6,174 nt of DNA from an uncultured Oscillospiraceae bacterium (GCA_900556765.1 USQH01000087.1:1-6174); one strand, 5' to 3'; shown: positions 1 through 6,049, numbered from the stretch's first letter. Notes: generated by a model from the sequence alone, not told the origin. Translations and numbers: made by a program.

Positions 1-53
1 GCCATGCCTGTAGCGGACTTTCACCGCCAAGTTATTACGCGTGCCGGGCACAC
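1..53 (-). mobile_element. 5' end of a group IIC intron (partial, runs off the window)
   Basis: Read on the minus strand, the segment begins GTGTGCCCGGCA at position 53 and continues into a small hairpin (GCGG, TGAAAGT, CCGC) followed by CTACAGGC. This resembles the 5' end of group IIC introns such as the Oceanobacillus iheyensis ribozyme, which starts with the same GUGUGCCCGGCA and has a GGGUGAGAGUCCC hairpin in domain I (from memory, not searched). The position supports it: the intron would start directly after the U-tract of an intrinsic terminator, the known target of class C introns. Only about 53 bases are present, so the reverse transcriptase and domains V and VI would lie to the left of the window. 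Confidence 0.7.
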
Positions 54-92
54 AAAAATAAAGCCGAAAACGATTCGTTTTCGGCTTTATTT
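54..92 (-). terminator. Rho-independent terminator downstream of the tRNA-Pro fragment
   Basis: Positions 56-72 and 76-92 form a near-perfect inverted repeat (GCCGAAAACG paired with CGTTTTCGGC, extended by A/T pairs) with a loop of 3-5 bases. On the minus strand the stem is followed by TTTTT (54-58). It begins at the CCA end of the tRNA fragment, so it would be that tRNA's own terminator. The U-tract also abuts the putative group IIC intron start at 53 and would serve as the intron's 5' exon. Confidence 0.85.
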
Positions 93-137
93 GGTCTGAG
101 TGACACGACTTGAACGTGCGGCCTCTACCACCCCAAG
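92..137 (-). tRNA. 3' half of tRNA-Pro(GGG), truncated in the anticodon arm
   Basis: The minus strand reads, in order: anticodon loop TTGGGGT with anticodon GGG, 3' anticodon stem GGTAG, variable loop AGGCC, T arm GCACG-TTCAAGT-CGTGT (fully pairable), acceptor strand CACTCAG, discriminator A and an encoded CCA ending at 92. All of this fits tRNA-Pro(GGG). Past C31 (position 137) the expected CTACC anticodon-stem partner is absent, and there is no D arm or 5' acceptor strand. It is therefore a 3' fragment and cannot make a tRNA. The clean break in the anticodon arm, with a recombinase gene on the far side, suggests a displaced tRNA 3' end at the edge of an integrated element. Confidence 0.8.
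92..137. other. Putative attachment site (att) in the tRNA-Pro 3' end
   Basis: Tyrosine recombinases often integrate at the anticodon or T loop of tRNA genes. One tRNA is restored by element-borne sequence and a displaced 3' fragment remains at the other end. Here the homology stops at the anticodon loop (131-137), the fragment keeps the native terminator on its outer side, and a recombinase gene starts at 511 on the inner side. The element would therefore extend rightward from about 138. The exact core cannot be fixed because the partner site is outside the window or deleted. Confidence 0.6.
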
Positions 138-268
138 TCTGCGGGGGCGGGGTAAAAAGGGCTAATATCGCGTAAAATGGGCAAATATCTTGCGATTTTG
201 CCCCATATTTTTAGAATTCGAAAATATCTTTCGAAAAAACTATGCACTGCAAAATCGCGACTATGCAC
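138..268. repeat. Cluster of short direct and inverted repeats, attP-arm-like
   Basis: This non-coding stretch is dense in short repeats. AAATATCTTKCGA occurs at 183-195 and 222-234 with one mismatch. ACTATGCAC occurs at 239-247 and 260-268, exactly 21 bases apart, or two helical turns. TTCGAAAA occurs at 217-224 and 230-237. GCGATTTTGC (192-201) is inverted as GCAAAATCGC (249-258), and GGGCAAA (179-185) as TTTGCCC (197-203). Such repeats between a tRNA att site and its integrase gene are typical of arm-type binding sites for the integrase and accessory proteins. That role is inferred. No convincing coding sequence was seen here. Confidence 0.5.
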
Positions 269-286
269 CGGATTGGTGCATTTTTT
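263..286 (+). terminator. Rho-independent terminator upstream of the integrase gene
   Basis: ATGCACC (263-269) pairs with GGTGCAT (275-281) across a five-base loop and is followed by a run of T (281-286). It would stop plus-strand transcription entering from the left, before the integrase promoter region, or end a short transcript from 138 onward. Its left arm overlaps the second ACTATGCAC repeat. Confidence 0.6.
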
Positions 287-510
287 CTTGCGCCAAGGGA
301 TCGTAAGACCGCATGAAAAAAACGAGCCAAATATTGATTTAATTTTGCAATAGTGTACGGCGGTACGCTTGCATTGTAACTCTGACCAAGGTGATTGTCA
401 AGCCTTAATTCGCATTTAAAAATGTCTTGAAAGATAATTATTATAAAAAGCACTGGATATGTCTCAGACTTTGTGGTATTGTATTGTGCTGCAAGGAAGG
501 AGGCGATGTG
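287..510 (+). promoter_or_regulatory. Leader region of the integrase gene with a weak candidate promoter
   Basis: The best promoter-like pair is TTAAAA (416-421) and TATTAT (439-444) with a 17-base spacer, matching 4 of 6 and 5 of 6 consensus bases. A small palindrome, GTACGGCGGTAC, lies at about 355-366. The stretch is AT-rich and apparently non-coding. It ends in the ribosome binding site AAGGAGG (497-503), seven bases before the ATG at 511. Confidence 0.3.
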
Positions 511-1719
511 ATGGGCAAGAGAAGAGCCTCAGGCGAAGGACTTCTCAGATGGCGCAAGGACCGAAAACATTGGGAAGGCCGAATCGTGATCGGCACTAAT
601 GAAAAAGGAAACCCTATATCAAAGTGCTTTTCGGGAAAAACACAAAAAGAAGTCGTTGAACAAATGGCTCTCTACCGAGAACAGCTTCAAGGCCAGACCT
701 TGAGTCCTGCCTCTCGGATGAAGCTGCGGGATTGGACTGAAAAGTGGTTAAACGAATATATGGTGCATCTTGTACGACCTGAAACGATTTCGAATTATCG
801 GCGAGAATGCGAACTGCATATATATCCTTACCTTGGGGATTGTCAAGTATCAAAAATTTCAACTGTCCGGATTCAAAGAATGTATAATGATTTGAGAGAA
901 AGTGGCAGACGGCACCTGGTTGAGCACTATGGCAAAGGATTAACAGGTACCACAGTCCGCGGAATCCATATGTTATTACACGAAATAATGGAATACGCTC
1001 TGAAAGAAAAGATGATCCTGAGCAATCCTACGAATGGAACCACGATCCCGAAAATCGATCCAACTGAACTGATGGTATTAGATGAAAAGCAATTAAAAAT
1101 CTTCATTTCAGCGATTCAAAGCAATGAACAGTGGAGAGATTTCTTCTACCTTGAGATTATGACAGGCTTGCGCAGAGGGGAAATATGTGTACTGAAATGG
1201 TCGGATTTCGATATAGTTGAGAGAAAATTACATGTAAATCGATCGGTAACTCCACACGGAGCGATTGGGAAAGCCAAAACATGCTATAGCGAGAGAGTCA
1301 TAAAATTACCATACAGCGTACATCAAGTTTTGGTGAACAGGAAGACTTCGGCACAATCCGAATGGATGTTTCCTCAGCCGAAAGATTTATCGAAGCCGAT
1401 AACGGGCGAGTCCGCATTGAGACAATTAAAAGTGATACTTAAATCATCAGGATTACCAAACATACGGTTTCATGATTTGCGACACACCTTTGCCACCCAT
1501 GCGGTATCCGCCGGGATTGACCCCAAAACACTATCGAGCATCTTGGGTCATTCCAAGGCGAGTTTCTCGCTCGACAGATATACTGCTTTTCCCTTTCAAA
1601 TATCCCATGAAACTGGATACGCTTGTTTTCGGCGGTATCTCTACCAGCATATGAATATGATCCGGGCACACTTCTGCTTCGATGATCGTTATTTCTTTCC
1701 ATTCGCACAGTTCCCTTAG
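511..1719 (+). CDS. Tyrosine recombinase (phage/ICE-type integrase), C-terminus replaced
   Basis: This is a site-specific recombinase that would integrate and excise a mobile element through a 3'-phosphotyrosine intermediate. ATG 511 is chosen because AAGGAGG lies seven bases upstream; an in-frame TTG at 427 would only translate the leader. Residues about 10-50 look like an AP2-type arm-binding domain, 70-170 a SAM-like core-binding domain, and 185-357 the catalytic domain. Visible catalytic residues are R221 (TGLRRGE), K256, H321 and R324 (HDLRHTFATH), H347 (LGHSKAS) and the nucleophile Y357 (LDRYT). Family homology stops at about T358. Residues 359-402 are the antisense of an IS200-type transposase gene, so the normal C-terminal tail of roughly 25-35 residues is gone. 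That tail usually packs in trans against a neighbouring protomer, so activity is doubtful. The gene faces away from the tRNA att site. Confidence 0.88.
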   Translation: MGKRRASGEGLLRWRKDRKHWEGRIVIGTNEKGNPISKCFSGKTQKEVVEQMALYREQLQGQTLSPASRMKLRDWTEKWLNEYMVHLVRPETISNYRRECELHIYPYLGDCQVSKISTVRIQRMYNDLRESGRRHLVEHYGKGLTGTTVRGIHMLLHEIMEYALKEKMILSNPTNGTTIPKIDPTELMVLDEKQLKIFISAIQSNEQWRDFFYLEIMTGLRRGEICVLKWSDFDIVERKLHVNRSVTPHGAIGKAKTCYSERVIKLPYSVHQVLVNRKTSAQSEWMFPQPKDLSKPITGESALRQLKVILKSSGLPNIRFHDLRHTFATHAVSAGIDPKTLSSILGHSKASFSLDRYTAFPFQISHETGYACFRRYLYQHMNMIRAHFCFDDRYFFPFAQFP

Positions 1720-1839
1720 GATTTTTCCTATCTCTTCCTTGTGCTCTCCGTAGAATATTTTCCTACGGTACTTTGGCGCAAAAACTATGTGGTATTTGCA
1801 ATTCCATGTGGTGTGTGCTAAACTGTTGTTGTCGTTCAT
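1531..1839 (-). pseudogene. tnpA: Truncated IS200/IS605-family transposase TnpA
   Basis: This is a Y1 HUH transposase for single-strand IS transposition, normally about 150 residues. Residues 1-86 (1839-1582) match the family: the N-terminal TWNCKYHIVFAPKYRRK stretch, the metal-binding HUH motif HIH at residues 61-63 (CPDHIHMLVEIPP), and FMGYLKGKSS near the break. From residue 87 the frame reads the antisense of the integrase gene and stops at 1531. The C-terminal helix with the catalytic Tyr is missing, so the protein cannot cleave DNA. ATG 1839 is supported by AAAGGAGG at 1851-1858, inside a sequestering hairpin. The break lies at about 1582-1586, exactly where the integrase homology also ends, which points to a single deletion that fused the two genes tail to tail. 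Confidence 0.85.
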
Positions 1840-1851
1840 TTCTTGAATGAC

Positions 1852-1910
1852 CTCCTTTTGATGTCTTCTTGCAGTTGCCAGACCGCAAGTCTATTCTACA
1901 TCAAAAGGAG
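1852..1910 (-). promoter_or_regulatory. Hairpin sequestering the tnpA ribosome binding site
   Basis: CTCCTTTTGATGT (1852-1864) and ACATCAAAAGGAG (1898-1910) form a perfect 13-base inverted repeat. A second stem inside the loop pairs CTTGC (1868-1872) with GCAAG (1885-1889). In the tnpA mRNA the outer stem buries the Shine-Dalgarno AAGGAGG. Translational repression of IS200 by such a leader stem is established for the enterobacterial element. The same logic is inferred here. Confidence 0.7.
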
Positions 1911-1931
1911 TCCCTTTGTCACGTTCATAGG

Positions 1932-1977
1932 TGTAACCTTTGTGAACCCCCGGCACAGCCGGGGGTTTTCGGTTACA
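1932..1977. repeat. IS200-type left-end hairpin
   Basis: AACCCCCGGC (1945-1954) and GCCGGGGGTT (1958-1967) form a ten-base stem with a three-base ACA loop. It is enclosed by TGTAACC (1932-1938) and GGTTACA (1971-1977). This is the subterminal hairpin expected of an IS200/IS605 end, where TnpA recognises single-stranded DNA. With TTTT following on the plus strand, it could also act as a weak terminator for plus-strand transcripts from the integrase side. Confidence 0.65.
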
Positions 1978-1982
1978 AGAAA

Positions 1983-2016
1983 AGCCCTATGGTAGTTTTT
2001 ACACTGCCATAGGGCT
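1983..2016 (-). terminator. Terminator of the glycyl radical enzyme operon
   Basis: AGCCCTATGGTAG (1983-1995) pairs with CTGCCATAGGGCT (2004-2016) in a 13-base stem with one G-T pair and an eight-base loop. It begins 14 bases beyond the dehydrogenase stop codon. On the minus strand a T-rich tail (TTTTCTT) follows. The tail ends right where the IS remnant begins. Confidence 0.85.
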
Positions 2017-2030
2017 GTCTTTATCGGTCT

Positions 2031-3119
2031 TTATTTTACCAACAATGTTTTGATGTTGTTTCTGTTTTTCGCGTCCGTAAAAGCTTCGTTGACCTGAGAG
2101 ATCTTATAGAAATTGCCGAGTTTCAAGATAGTCGAATGCAGGTCGGGGTTGGCGCACAGGAAATTGAGATAGCTCTTTACGTCCGAAACGGAATACTGGG
2201 AAGAGCCGATGATGTGCAGTGCTTTGAACGTGATCATTTGCGGTTGGATTTGGATGCCGCCCGAATTGCTGTACTGACCGGGCACCAAATACACACCGCG
2301 GTTGCGCAGGATATCCATACCTTGAATCACTGCCTGCGGCGCACCGGAAGCCTCGAAGCACAGATCAACACCCAAGCCGTCATTTTCGCTCTGCAACGCC
2401 TTGGTAATGTCTTCCGTGCTCTCTTTGGTCAGGTCATAGACACAATCCGCACCGAGGTCAGTCGCCAAAGCGATGCTGTTGCCGCCGGCTGTAATGACGC
2501 AGAGCTTTTTCACGCCCATTTTCTTCAAATACATCACGGCGAAGCATCCCACAGGGCCCAAACCCTGCACCACGGCAACGTCGATCTTCGAGAAATCGAC
2601 GCCGGCTTGTTCCGCGAGTTTGCACGCGTGGACCGCTGTCGGGCCGGGGCAGGCAAAGATCGCCGTCATCATCGGATCTAATTCGTCCGGGATTTTGATC
2701 AAATTGGTAAGGGGGGTGTAGTTCACTTCGGTGTAGCCGCCGTAAAGGTACGGCGCTTCCTCAATACTGCCACCGTTGGTTACTTTCATATTCACGCAGT
2801 TTGCATCGTCGCCCGAACGGCAGAGCTTGCAGGTGCCGCAGGGTACGGCGATATCCGCGAGCACTGCGTCGCCCACTTTCAAACCGTACTTTTTCCCCTC
2901 AGCTTCATCCAAATCTGTCAAACGGCCTACAAATTCATGACCGATGATAGAGGGGGCTGCCACGGCCAACTTACCTCTGTGCATATGGACATCTGTACCG
3001 CAGATGCCGCTGGCGATCAGATCCGAACGGCCGTAGCCTTTCGGTGTTGCCGTGACCTCGAATTCACGTACTTCAAAATCTTTCTCCGGACCCATAAATA
3101 CGGCTGCTTTTGCTTTCAC
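2031..3119 (-). CDS. Zinc-dependent medium-chain alcohol/polyol dehydrogenase
   Basis: This 362-residue NAD(P)-dependent oxidoreductase is full length for the medium-chain family. The N-terminal catalytic half carries C40 (GICGTD), H61-E62 (GHEFVG) and C157 (ACPGPT), likely catalytic-zinc ligands, plus structural-zinc Cys at 94, 97, 100 and 108. The Rossmann half has GLGPVG at 186-191. After the second Rossmann strand the sequence reads VITAGGNS, without the acidic residue that usually favours NAD, so NADP may be used (inference). The start is GTG at 3119, set by AAGAGGAG (3127-3134) seven bases upstream; there is no nearby in-frame ATG with a site. It is the last gene of the operon, 13 bases after the activase, and is followed by a terminator. 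It probably oxidises the substrate alcohol or reduces the carbonyl product of the glycyl radical enzyme. The substrate is unknown, and sequence resemblance to threonine or sugar-alcohol dehydrogenases is only at family level. Confidence 0.9.
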   Translation of the reverse strand: MKAKAAVFMGPEKDFEVREFEVTATPKGYGRSDLIASGICGTDVHMHRGKLAVAAPSIIGHEFVGRLTDLDEAEGKKYGLKVGDAVLADIAVPCGTCKLCRSGDDANCVNMKVTNGGSIEEAPYLYGGYTEVNYTPLTNLIKIPDELDPMMTAIFACPGPTAVHACKLAEQAGVDFSKIDVAVVQGLGPVGCFAVMYLKKMGVKKLCVITAGGNSIALATDLGADCVYDLTKESTEDITKALQSENDGLGVDLCFEASGAPQAVIQGMDILRNRGVYLVPGQYSNSGGIQIQPQMITFKALHIIGSSQYSVSDVKSYLNFLCANPDLHSTILKLGNFYKISQVNEAFTDAKNRNNIKTLLVK

Positions 3120-3126
3120 GTTTCTG

Positions 3127-3134
3127 CTCCTCTT
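3127..3134 (-). promoter_or_regulatory. Ribosome binding site of the dehydrogenase, overlapping the activase stop
   Basis: The minus strand reads AAGAGGAG, seven bases before the GTG at 3119. Its first two bases are the last two bases of the activase TAA stop (3135-3133). This decides the unusual GTG start and suggests translational coupling between the two genes. Confidence 0.75.
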
Positions 3135-3906
3135 AAATTTCTAAATTTGTTTCAAAATAATCGAAAAATGTATTCCGAATTTTTTGCAATTGCTCTTTCG
3201 CAAGCAAGGAGATATCCTGATAAGGATAGGACAATCCGAGTGCCTTGTATTTTCCGCTTCCCATACGATGAAACGGGATCAGATCTACCGTTTTCACACC
3301 CAGTTCCCGCAACGATTCGCACATACTATGTATTGCGGCATCACTTGTGTTGAAATTCGGGATCAGCGGTATCCGAATACGCACATTTTTTTCGTCACGG
3401 AGCAAAGCCCGTATATTATCCCGGATCAGATGCCGATCGCCGCCGAGTCGGCTGTATTTTTCCGCCTCATCGGTTTTATAATCGAACAAATAGCCGTCAA
3501 CATAAGGATTTGTCAGCTCAAAAGCCGTGTACGGCACATTGCCGGCGGTGTCGATCAAAACCGATATGCCGTTTTGACACAACTGTTTAGACAGTTCGGC
3601 AACACCGGCTGCTTGCAGCATCGCCTCGCCGCCGCTGATCGTTACACCGCCGCCGCTCGATTCATAGAAATCTTTATCGGTGAGCACATCCTCAACGATT
3701 TCTTCTATACGGAGCTTTTTTCCGCTGATTACCTCTTTGCCTATCTGCTCATACCGCAGGATCTGTGTTTCGGATGACCAAGTTTCGGGGTTGTGACACC
3801 ACGGGCAACGCAGATTGCAACCCTTCAAAAACACGGTGGTGCGAAGTCCCGCACCGTCGCCAACCGAAAAATGCTGGATATGGGAAACATTCAATTCCAT
3901 ACACAT
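3133..3906 (-). CDS. Glycyl radical enzyme activating protein (radical SAM), short form
   Basis: This radical SAM enzyme would cleave S-adenosylmethionine to make the 5'-deoxyadenosyl radical that abstracts hydrogen from the glycine of its partner. With the start at 3906 it has 257 residues. The CxxxCxxC cluster motif is C30, C34, C37 (GCNLRCPWCHNPE), preceded by GDGAGLRTTVFLKG and followed by the SAM-contact GGE at 92-94. RIPLIPNFN and LIPFHRMGSGKYKALG are typical of this family. The ferredoxin-like insert with its extra Cys clusters, usual in activases of dehydratase-type enzymes, is missing between C37 and about residue 60. In this the protein resembles pyruvate formate-lyase activase. Oddities are GDGAG and SGGEA where most relatives have Pro. 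ATG 3906 has AAGG nine bases upstream and lies 11 bases after the glycyl radical enzyme stop; ATG 3900 is almost as good. An in-frame ATG at 3960 lies inside the upstream gene and lacks support. Confidence 0.9.
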   Translation of the reverse strand: MCMELNVSHIQHFSVGDGAGLRTTVFLKGCNLRCPWCHNPETWSSETQILRYEQIGKEVISGKKLRIEEIVEDVLTDKDFYESSGGGVTISGGEAMLQAAGVAELSKQLCQNGISVLIDTAGNVPYTAFELTNPYVDGYLFDYKTDEAEKYSRLGGDRHLIRDNIRALLRDEKNVRIRIPLIPNFNTSDAAIHSMCESLRELGVKTVDLIPFHRMGSGKYKALGLSYPYQDISLLAKEQLQKIRNTFFDYFETNLEI

Positions 3907-3917
3907 AGACCTATGCC

Positions 3918-6026
3918 TTATGATTGTTGCGTCCGTTCCAAAATATCCTGCTGGACACATCTATCCAGCGTGACATAGAAAGCGGAAAATCCCGAAACGC
4001 GCACAACTAAATTTTGATAATTTTCCGGATGATCCATAGCATCCTTCAAAACCTCACGGGAGGTCGCGTTGATCTGTACTTCCTGCCCGCCCTTTTTGAA
4101 ATAGGTTTTGAACAGTGCGATCAGTTTTTCGCGCTTGCCGTCCTCAAACATAGACGGAGAGAATTTTTGGTTAACGACTGTTCCGCACGCGGCTTTGGTA
4201 TAATCCGGTTTTGTGACACTGTTGATGGTGACGGTCGCACCGCCCGTGTCTCTGCCGTATGTCGGAGATGCCGCATCCGACAGCGGTTCGCCGGCTTTTC
4301 TGCCATCGGGCGTCGCGTTGATGACCAGTCCGGCATAAATATTGGCAACATTCGCCGCCATAGCTACGTAGAAATAACCGCCGTCTCTGGTTCTCTGCGG
4401 CCGGAAAAGCGCGCTCAGATAATCGAGGAACCAAACGGCATACTTATCGACAAAATCATTATTGTTGCCGTATTTCGGAGCGGCGAGCAGTTTCTTTTGC
4501 AGTTCTTCATAGCCTTCGAAGTTGGCGTTCAGCGCATCTCTCAGCTCGGTCAGTGTCGCTTCCTTGTCGATAAACACCACTTTTTCGATCGCCGCGAGCG
4601 AATCGCTCGTCGTACCGACGCCCATCAGCACGGCGCCGTGAACAGACGGATATATGGCACCGCCGTCGTTGATATCCTGCCCGCGTCCGATACAGTCGTA
4701 GCAGAAGCAAGACAAGAACGGCTGTTTATACTGCTTCGGGTTGGCAGAGTTGGTGGTGTTATTGGTGGCGGCAACATACATATCCGCACCGTGAGCGAGT
4801 TGTTTTTCAAACCGCTCCATAAATTCCTGCATAGTCTTGATTTCGCTCACATCGCCCAACGCCAAGCCGAACGAGTGGTTGAATTCGCTGACGCCGTTAT
4901 TGAAAACATAATCAAGGAATCGCGGTGTGTCAAATCTGCCGTCCGTCCACGGGGGCTGCTTGCCGGACATAAAGTTTTCGATACAGCCTACCATAGAGTA
5001 GTTGTAGACATCCTCTTTGGCATATCCGTAATCCAGCAATGCCGGGATGTTGACCGTATCGTTCATCAGAGCAGGATAACCGAGTCCCGTACCGATTGAT
5101 TTGAGGCACGCATCCCAGAATTCATCCGGGGCATCGGGTGTCATACGCGCCGACAGGTTCGGGCCGGGCACATTACAGTTGCGCACCGCGTCGATGATGC
5201 AGTAGCTCAGCTCATTGACTTGGCATTTTTGCTGCATATCCATACCGCCGATGCAGATGTTGACGGTATCTCTGCCGGTCAACTTGATAAAGACGTTTTC
5301 CAGCAGTTCCGTTGCCTGCTCTTTGGTGAGGATGCCCGCTTGCGTGTCTTTCACGTAAAACGGATACAAATACTGATCCATCCGACCGAATGCCATAGCG
5401 GATCTGTCTTCCATCCAAAATGCGGTATGGCAGAACCACAGCAGTTGCAACGCCTGCGCAAAGGTCTGCGGTGCGCCGGTAAGCAACACCTCGCAGTTTT
5501 TCACAATGAAATCCAGCTTGTGATCATCGTATCCGGCTTCGCCCTTATGGCTCTTGGCACAATCCATATAGTTGCGGATCATCTGGAAAAATCCCTGCAT
5601 ACTGCGTTGCATGGCCAGCAATGTTTCTGTTTTTTCGGGATCATCCCGGTGCTTTTCAAGGGATACGCGGATCTCCTCTAAAAGTCCGGGGACACCGACA
5701 GCAAACGTGTGCTCATAATTCGGAGTGAAGTGGTCAGCGTTTGTTCCGAACGTGCGATAGCCATACTGACGGTCGATCGCATCGGCATACTGTAAGGTGG
5801 CTTCATCCGCCTCACACCACAGGGAATAATCGTATCCCGTGATCAGTTCGTGGGGATGTACGTGGGGCGTTGTTTTGGTAAACAGCGAAAAAAGAGCATT
5901 TCCTCTTGCCGTTGTTATCGGCGCGGCGGGATCTTGCATATATCCCAAATAGCGGAAATAATAGGGCGCTCTTGCTCCTGCCGGCGGCACTGCCAGGTCT
6001 TGTCTTAATTCTTCAAATAATTTCAT
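3918..6026 (-). CDS. Glycyl radical enzyme of the pyruvate formate-lyase family, Cys-x-Glu type, short
   Basis: This cytosolic, oxygen-sensitive radical enzyme has 702 residues; relatives usually have about 760-900. The PFL-like domain runs from the N-terminus to about 560, and the glycine radical domain from about 570 to 702. The radical glycine is G679 in VRVSGFSAFYV, and ATPDGRKAGEPLSD (571-584) is a family hallmark. The active-site loop is MVGCIENF with C348 as thiyl radical and E350 as likely base. This Cys-x-Glu pattern belongs to dehydratase- and lyase-type members, not pyruvate formate-lyase, which has Cys-Cys. D362, 14 residues after C348, has the spacing of the catalytic Asp of glycerol dehydratase (from memory). 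H99 in DHFTPNYE may be another substrate contact. The shortfall is near the N-terminus, where the family segment before HFTPNYE is much reduced. ATG 6026 has AAGGAGG (6034-6040) seven bases upstream. It is first in an operon with its activase and a dehydrogenase. The substrate is unknown; a diol or polyol is an inference. Confidence 0.92.
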   Translation of the reverse strand: MKLFEELRQDLAVPPAGARAPYYFRYLGYMQDPAAPITTARGNALFSLFTKTTPHVHPHELITGYDYSLWCEADEATLQYADAIDRQYGYRTFGTNADHFTPNYEHTFAVGVPGLLEEIRVSLEKHRDDPEKTETLLAMQRSMQGFFQMIRNYMDCAKSHKGEAGYDDHKLDFIVKNCEVLLTGAPQTFAQALQLLWFCHTAFWMEDRSAMAFGRMDQYLYPFYVKDTQAGILTKEQATELLENVFIKLTGRDTVNICIGGMDMQQKCQVNELSYCIIDAVRNCNVPGPNLSARMTPDAPDEFWDACLKSIGTGLGYPALMNDTVNIPALLDYGYAKEDVYNYSMVGCIENFMSGKQPPWTDGRFDTPRFLDYVFNNGVSEFNHSFGLALGDVSEIKTMQEFMERFEKQLAHGADMYVAATNNTTNSANPKQYKQPFLSCFCYDCIGRGQDINDGGAIYPSVHGAVLMGVGTTSDSLAAIEKVVFIDKEATLTELRDALNANFEGYEELQKKLLAAPKYGNNNDFVDKYAVWFLDYLSALFRPQRTRDGGYFYVAMAANVANIYAGLVINATPDGRKAGEPLSDAASPTYGRDTGGATVTINSVTKPDYTKAACGTVVNQKFSPSMFEDGKREKLIALFKTYFKKGGQEVQINATSREVLKDAMDHPENYQNLVVRVSGFSAFYVTLDRCVQQDILERTQQS

Positions 6027-6049
6027 AACGGTCCCTCCTTTGTGATTTT

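Larger units (their letters stand above)
1582..1980 (-). mobile_element. IS200-type insertion sequence remnant (left end and 5' part of tnpA)
   Basis: The remnant holds the first 86 codons of tnpA and the complete upstream end with its hairpins, up to about 1977-1980. The other end, with the rest of tnpA, is deleted. Elements of this family lack terminal inverted repeats and use subterminal hairpins, as seen here at 1932-1977. The outer end directly abuts the terminator of the dehydrogenase operon. The exact end could only be fixed by alignment with an intact copy. Confidence 0.75.

Noticed and set aside
211..453. Minus-strand open frame of 80 codons in the integrase leader
   Set aside because: It covers the repeats, the terminator and the promoter region, and its product shows no recognisable family. 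It is probably a chance frame.
427..510. TTG-initiated N-terminal extension of the integrase
   Set aside because: The 28 extra codons read through the AT-rich leader and the ribosome binding site AAGGAGG, which places the start at ATG 511.
2136..2681. Plus-strand frame of 181 codons opposite the dehydrogenase
   Set aside because: It is an antisense shadow; the minus-strand reading has complete zinc-ligand and Rossmann motifs.
3907..3960. Upstream start extending the activase by 18 residues
   Set aside because: It would overlap the end of the glycyl radical enzyme, has no ribosome binding site, and adds residues not seen in the family.
4014..5099. Long plus-strand frame of 361 codons opposite the glycyl radical enzyme
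   Set aside because: It is an antisense shadow of a well-supported gene, with no domain and no good ribosome binding site.
2031..6026. Bacterial microcompartment locus
   Set aside because: Glycyl radical enzyme operons are often encapsulated, but no shell-protein gene or obvious encapsulation peptide is present in the window.
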